A stretch of DNA of 7,746 nt from Thermodesulfatator sp. (GTDB lineage Bacteria > Desulfobacterota > Dissulfuribacteria > Dissulfuribacterales > QOAL01), in contig QOAL01000003.1 of the NCBI GenBank assembly GCA_003978135.1, positions 1 through 7,746 on the forward strand, read 5' to 3'. Of this stretch, positions 4,700 through 7,746 are shown in pieces. The notes below the pieces were generated by a model, which was not told where the DNA came from, made no database searches, and saw nothing but the letters and a program-made list of their open reading frames with translations. The position numbers and the translations under genes are program-made. How positions within the stretch are numbered: position 1 is the first letter of the stretch; every line of letters begins with the position of its first letter.

Positions 4700-7214
4700 T
4701 GGTTTTCGTTCCCTGGAAATTTTGAGAAAAATCTGAGCGCCCCTGGAGAAACTCAGCAATGAGCCTTTCTATGTCTGTCTCAGGAGTAAGCATCATATCC
4801 ATGAGCCTGGTTGCGCCTACAAGCCTGCCTACCTGGAACAGGACAGAGAGCACTTCTTTTTCCGAAACATGCTTGATCCTGGCATCTACCAGATCTCCGG
4901 TGGTTTCAGCCTTGAAGCCAAGGCGTTGCAGTATGCCGGCGATGAATTTTGTTCGCATGAATTTGCCTTCTGCATCTCCCCCTCCGCCGGAAAACCTGAA
5001 AGTTATGTAATTGTTGTTAGGGAGCCCTGTGGCAAGTGCATCTATCTGGACAAAATGATAACCGAATCTGATACTGAGATTCATGTAATCGCCAGCAAGG
5101 ACTGCATAACTTGCAAGGGAGGCAGCGTCCTTGTTCATTATACCTCCTGCCAGCATTACAGCATCATAATCTCCCCAGGCGAAATGTTCCATTTGAGACC
5201 ATCTGACAGAAGGATGTGATAAGCCTTTCCAAAATGCCTTCATGGGGGCTGATAGTATGTGATCAGGAGTGATTTCAGTTAATTGTTCGTCGTCAATTTT
5301 CAGGCCGCCTCCAACGTCAAGAACGTAAAACGTCAAGGGTAGCGAGCTTTTAAGGCGTTTTGCCCCCCTTCTGGGTCCTGCAGACTCTCCACCAAGGAAA
5401 AACATTTCTCGCATGGCGCATTCATGTACGAATCTTATGATATCGTGAAGTGACCTGCATCCCTCGGGTCTGAATTTTTCACTGTTAACATCCATTAGGG
5501 AAAGTTGAGAGACCATCTTAATAAGCTGTTTCAGCTTATTATACAGAGGACTGTCTTCGTCAGACCGGCTCTTTTTTGGGATTGCCTTTTTCTGGTTACA
5601 CTCCTGTGCAATTCCCATGTAGATTCTTCTGTTGTCTGCATCCACTGTAACAGGCAACCCCTCTTCCAATTTATCCATAGCGGATGTTACATTGCAGAGA
5701 AACGGAATGCCGATTTCACGTGCCACCGAGGCGCAATGGCTGGCAGCGCTTCCCTTTTCAGTGATAATGGCAGAAACACGTTCGAATATCTCTACAAAAT
5801 CCGGGGGTGCCTGACGTGCCACAAGCACAGATCCAAAGGGAGTAGCCGCCAGGTCCTCGTGTGTGGATATCCTGTGAACACGTCCCGTTCCGCAGCCAGT
5901 GGCTGCGGGGATCCCGCCTTCGATCAGGATTTTCTGTTGGCTCAGATTCAGGTAGGATCTTTGGCCTTTCTTCACAGCGGGCAATGTAAAAGGCCGTGCC
6001 TGGAGTACCAGAAGATTCCCCTTTTTGTCAAGGCACCACTCCATGTCTGCCGGACGGCCAAGGTAGTCCTCTATGGCCAGCACCCATGAGGCGAGTTTCT
6101 GGATTTCTTCCATTTTAAGTGTGGATTTATCATGGCCTCTATTATTGGCTTCATGGCAGACGGCTTCCGTTGCCAGAGTTTCACGGTCAACCTTTATGAC
6201 ATCAGGAGTCACTGAACCGGAAACCACTCGTTCTCCAAGCCCTCTTGCTGAATAAATGACAAGACAGTTTTCTTCCGGATTGTCAGGATTCCTGGAATAG
6301 GCTACCCCTGCAGTTTTGGTTTCAATCATTTCTTGGACAATAACGGCCATGGGGGTCTCCTGGTCACAATATCCCTTTTTGATTCTGTAATAAACTGGAC
6401 TTGGATTATATTTGCTAAGGAGAATATTTTTGTAGGAAGGCAATACTTGGTCGGCGTTGACTCCCAAAATTGTTAGGTACTGACCTGCAAAGGAGCTTTC
6501 CCTGTCTTCAGCCACTGCACTGCTTCTGACAGAAAAATGCGTCCTGTTCTGTTGGTTCAGGGAAAATCTTTCCACTGCTTTTTTGATTTTTGCTGAAATG
6601 ATTTCCGGTATTTCAGCGGATTTCAGTATTTTCAATATCTTTTTCGAGGTATTTTCCAGGGAGACAGGATCCTGTATGTCTACCTCGGCGAGAATAGTGT
6701 TCAGCTTGGGAATCAGGCAGTTATGGTCAAGAAAATGGCAAAATGCATTTGTGGTGACAATAAAAAAACTGGGAACCGGAAGGCGTAGTTTTTCATGTAA
6801 CATGTGAAGGTGGACTCCTTTGCCCCCCAGCAAATTTTCATCAGCAGGTCCCTCGCCTGGAAGAAATATATATGGCTCGGTGGTATTAAAATTCATGGGC
6901 GCAAGCAGCAATCTGCAATAAAAGTCTATTTTTTTGTAATAATCCTTCAGATTGCTATACCTGCCAGGAGCAAGTTCAAGAAGCCCGAAGACCATATCCG
7001 CTACTGCCTCGGAAAGCTGCTGATATATCAGTTCCACAACTGAGCAGTCGACCTGCCGTTTTTCATAAAATATCTGTTCGAGTCTGGCCATAAACAGGTG
7101 GGCCCTTCTATCTGCATGAAGTATCTTTTTAAATGCGCTGTATTTTGCTTTAAGGATTTTTTCAGGAGAAAGAAAATTGTAGGCCCAGTATTTTAGCAGC
7201 TGTTCAAAAGCCAT
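4689..7214 (-). CDS. PEP synthase/PPDK-like phosphotransfer protein with a non-canonical C-terminal domain
   Basis: 841 residues. An N-terminal helical extension (1-115, starting MAFEQLLKYWAY) precedes an ATP-grasp PPDK_N domain at about 120-410: GGKG (130-133), SVRSSAVAED (228-237), SSFAGQ (240-245), DMEWCLD (390-396) and LQARP (404-408). Key ATP-site residues Lys132, Arg230, Glu392, Gln405 and Arg407 are kept. A phosphohistidine swivel domain follows (about 420-540) with TEKGSAASHCASVAREIGIP, phospho-carrier His493; the usual Gly-Gly is Gly-Ser. The rest (550-825) lacks the barrel motifs and catalytic Cys of PEP synthase. It carries instead a Gly-rich conserved-looking block (DVGGGL 633-638; AVLAGDYMNLSIRFGYHFVQ 705-724; FRFSGGGG; GRLVGATRLMDM). 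So phosphate from ATP to His is likely, but the final acceptor is unknown. ATG at 7214 fits the family N terminus; GTG at 7256 is an alternative. First gene of the operon. Confidence 0.9.
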   Translation of the reverse strand: MAFEQLLKYWAYNFLSPEKILKAKYSAFKKILHADRRAHLFMARLEQIFYEKRQVDCSVVELIYQQLSEAVADMVFGLLELAPGRYSNLKDYYKKIDFYCRLLLAPMNFNTTEPYIFLPGEGPADENLLGGKGVHLHMLHEKLRLPVPSFFIVTTNAFCHFLDHNCLIPKLNTILAEVDIQDPVSLENTSKKILKILKSAEIPEIISAKIKKAVERFSLNQQNRTHFSVRSSAVAEDRESSFAGQYLTILGVNADQVLPSYKNILLSKYNPSPVYYRIKKGYCDQETPMAVIVQEMIETKTAGVAYSRNPDNPEENCLVIYSARGLGERVVSGSVTPDVIKVDRETLATEAVCHEANNRGHDKSTLKMEEIQKLASWVLAIEDYLGRPADMEWCLDKKGNLLVLQARPFTLPAVKKGQRSYLNLSQQKILIEGGIPAATGCGTGRVHRISTHEDLAATPFGSVLVARQAPPDFVEIFERVSAIITEKGSAASHCASVAREIGIPFLCNVTSAMDKLEEGLPVTVDADNRRIYMGIAQECNQKKAIPKKSRSDEDSPLYNKLKQLIKMVSQLSLMDVNSEKFRPEGCRSLHDIIRFVHECAMREMFFLGGESAGPRRGAKRLKSSLPLTFYVLDVGGGLKIDDEQLTEITPDHILSAPMKAFWKGLSHPSVRWSQMEHFAWGDYDAVMLAGGIMNKDAASLASYAVLAGDYMNLSIRFGYHFVQIDALATGLPNNNYITFRFSGGGGDAEGKFMRTKFIAGILQRLGFKAETTGDLVDARIKHVSEKEVLSVLFQVGRLVGATRLMDMMLTPETDIERLIAEFLQGRSDFSQNFQGTKTNGK

Positions 7215-7286
7215 AGACAACCCAGGTAGGAAAGATTTGGAAATAAATTGTAACACATATCTATTTAACGGTCACTTCAATCAGGT

Positions 7287-7314
7287 CTTATACTGTAATT
7301 TTTTGTTTTTTCAG
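7287..7314 (-). promoter_or_regulatory. Possible promoter of the three-gene operon
   Basis: TATAAG (7287-7292) is a 5 of 6 match to the -10 consensus, preceded after 16 bases of A-rich sequence by CTGAAA (7309-7314), a 4 of 6 match to -35. It would give a leader of about 65 bases before the ATG at 7214. The A-rich spacer lowers specificity, so this is a suggestion only. Confidence 0.4.
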
Positions 7315-7326
7315 GAAGTACACACG

Positions 7327-7596
7327 TTGGCGAAAAGAAGCATTCTAACGGGGAGCATTCCCAATTTGTCTCGTTTCCTTTCGTATGTCAGGAATATGCT
7401 CCATACTCTTTTGCCCGATGACCGTGTTGCTCGTCGGCGAGGAATGCTCATGTACGCCCAGTACACTGCGCTTTTTGCCTCCTTGCGCCTTGCCCTCGAA
7501 CAAAATTGCCTATTTCTGGATGGACACGAGCTAACTGCTCCATACAGAGGGACAAACATTTCTTCCAAGATTTCACCAAGAGGAAGCCAGTTTTAG
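7327..7596 (+). CDS. Possible small protein or transposase remnant, unrecognised
   Basis: An open plus-strand frame of 89 codons from TTG 7327 (an ATG at 7237 extends it, but into the divergent gene). The middle looks like a natural protein: a Leu-rich stretch around SYVRNMLHTLLPDDRVARRR, then MLMYAQYTALFASLRLAL, which could form helices. PDDRV followed by basic residues faintly recalls the PDPRV start of ISAs1/H-repeat transposases; this is too weak to name it. The last 16 or so codons fall in one arm of the inverted repeat. AGGA (7313-7316) lies 10 bases before the TTG. It may be chance; it is the better of the two overlapping frames because the opposite frame is very Arg and Ser rich. Confidence 0.22.
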   Translation: MAKRSILTGSIPNLSRFLSYVRNMLHTLLPDDRVARRRGMLMYAQYTALFASLRLALEQNCLFLDGHELTAPYRGTNISSKISPRGSQF

Positions 7597-7694
7597 CCGC
7601 ACTCAAGTCTGTAAGAATGTCTGGGTATGTATCCAGAAAGAGTGTGTAGCCCGCACAGCGGCTGTTGGTGGATCTTGGAAGAAATGCTTGTCCC
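7549..7694. repeat. Inverted repeat pair (22 bp, 21 of 22 identical) bounding a 146-bp MITE-like unit
   Basis: The left arm 7549-7570 begins GGGACAAACATTTCTTCC and the right arm 7673-7694 is its reverse complement with one mismatch. After a one-base gap, pairing continues inward for about 11 more bases with two mismatches (7572-7582 against 7662-7672). The middle holds a further small hairpin, CTGGGTATGTATCCAG (7621-7636). The whole unit could fold as one long imperfect hairpin. Size and terminal inverted repeats starting GGGAC fit a miniature inverted-repeat element or a decayed insertion sequence. No clear target-site duplication is visible at the edges (ACAGA on the left, CAGGC on the right). 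Confidence 0.6.
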
Positions 7695-7746
7695 CAGGCT
7701 ACGAGAAGAAATAGTGGCTCCCTTCCAATGCCATGAAACAGAAAAA

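Larger units (their letters stand above)
7315..7746. other. 432-base stretch without a confident gene
   Basis: No tRNA, rRNA, CRISPR array or recognisable protein family is visible here. It holds one low-confidence plus-strand frame (7327-7596), an overlapping Arg-rich minus-strand frame (7311-7568) judged to be its shadow, a 146-bp inverted-repeat unit (7549-7694), and an open plus-strand frame from ATG 7627 through the window end. The mix of short open frames and inverted repeats is what remnants of an insertion sequence or a small non-autonomous element look like, but no transposase motif can be named. Confidence 0.5.

Noticed and set aside
3611..4759. Longer N terminus for the phosphatase gene, starting at 4759
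   Set aside because: The extra 20 codons lie fully inside the preceding gene and lack phosphatase-like sequence; ATG 4699 has a ribosome site and natural N terminus.
5505..6089. Plus-strand open frame (194 codons) opposite the PEP-synthase-like gene
   Set aside because: It mirrors the conserved ATP-grasp and swivel coding region; composition is atypical and no motif is present.
7353..7449. 9-bp inverted match GAGCATTCC / GGAATGCTC about 80 bases apart
   Set aside because: Short, does not extend beyond nine bases, and is of a length that can occur by chance in this span.
7311..7568. Minus-strand frame of 85 codons upstream of the operon
   Set aside because: Very rich in Arg and Ser, no ribosome site, and it overlaps a better-looking plus frame; kept only as part of the description of the region.
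1..7746. tRNA, rRNA, CRISPR arrays, riboswitch or replication origin
   Set aside because: No cloverleaf consensus, regularly spaced repeats or recognisable riboswitch core was seen on either strand.

Overview
The window is bacterial chromosome with every confident gene on the minus strand. It carries the head of a division and cell wall (dcw) cluster, mraZ-rsmH-ftsL-ftsI, preceded by a tight three-gene operon and, at the right end, a poorly coding stretch of accessory character. The gene order, the moderate base composition, a non-canonical PEP-synthase-like protein, and a phosphatase fused to a YkgJ-type cysteine cluster together suggest a member of the Desulfobacterota (former Deltaproteobacteria) or a relative. 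That placement rests on family recollection, not on a search.

Read in the direction of transcription (right to left): (1) 7746-7257 has no confident gene. It holds a weak promoter-like site, a low-confidence plus-strand reading frame and a 22-bp near-perfect inverted repeat bounding about 146 bp that looks like a small non-autonomous element or its remnant. (2) 7214-2448 is an operon of three overlapping genes. The first is an 841-residue PEP-synthase/PPDK-like protein whose C-terminal third is not the usual PEP/pyruvate barrel. The second is a dual-specificity phosphatase fused to a YkgJ-like Cys cluster. The third is a THUMP-containing rRNA guanine-N2 methyltransferase of the RlmL/YpsC type. 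The overlaps (11 bp and 1 bp) imply translational coupling. (3) 2447-2282 is the mraZ control region: a strong sigma70 promoter overlapped by four 10-bp-spaced MraZ boxes. (4) 2281-1 is mraZ, rsmH, ftsL and the 5' part of ftsI, which runs off the left edge.

MraZ should repress its own operon through the boxes. RsmH modifies 16S rRNA. FtsL is a bitopic divisome protein with a coiled coil. FtsI is the septal transpeptidase; here it has a TTG start and an unusually short pedestal (dimerisation) region.

The most promising candidate for something undescribed is the operon 7214-2448. It joins a phosphotransfer enzyme with ATP-grasp and phosphohistidine domains but an unrecognised acceptor domain to a Cys-dependent phosphatase with a metal-binding-like tail, which invites a phosphorylation/dephosphorylation pair hypothesis. 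The second is the compact FtsI pedestal.
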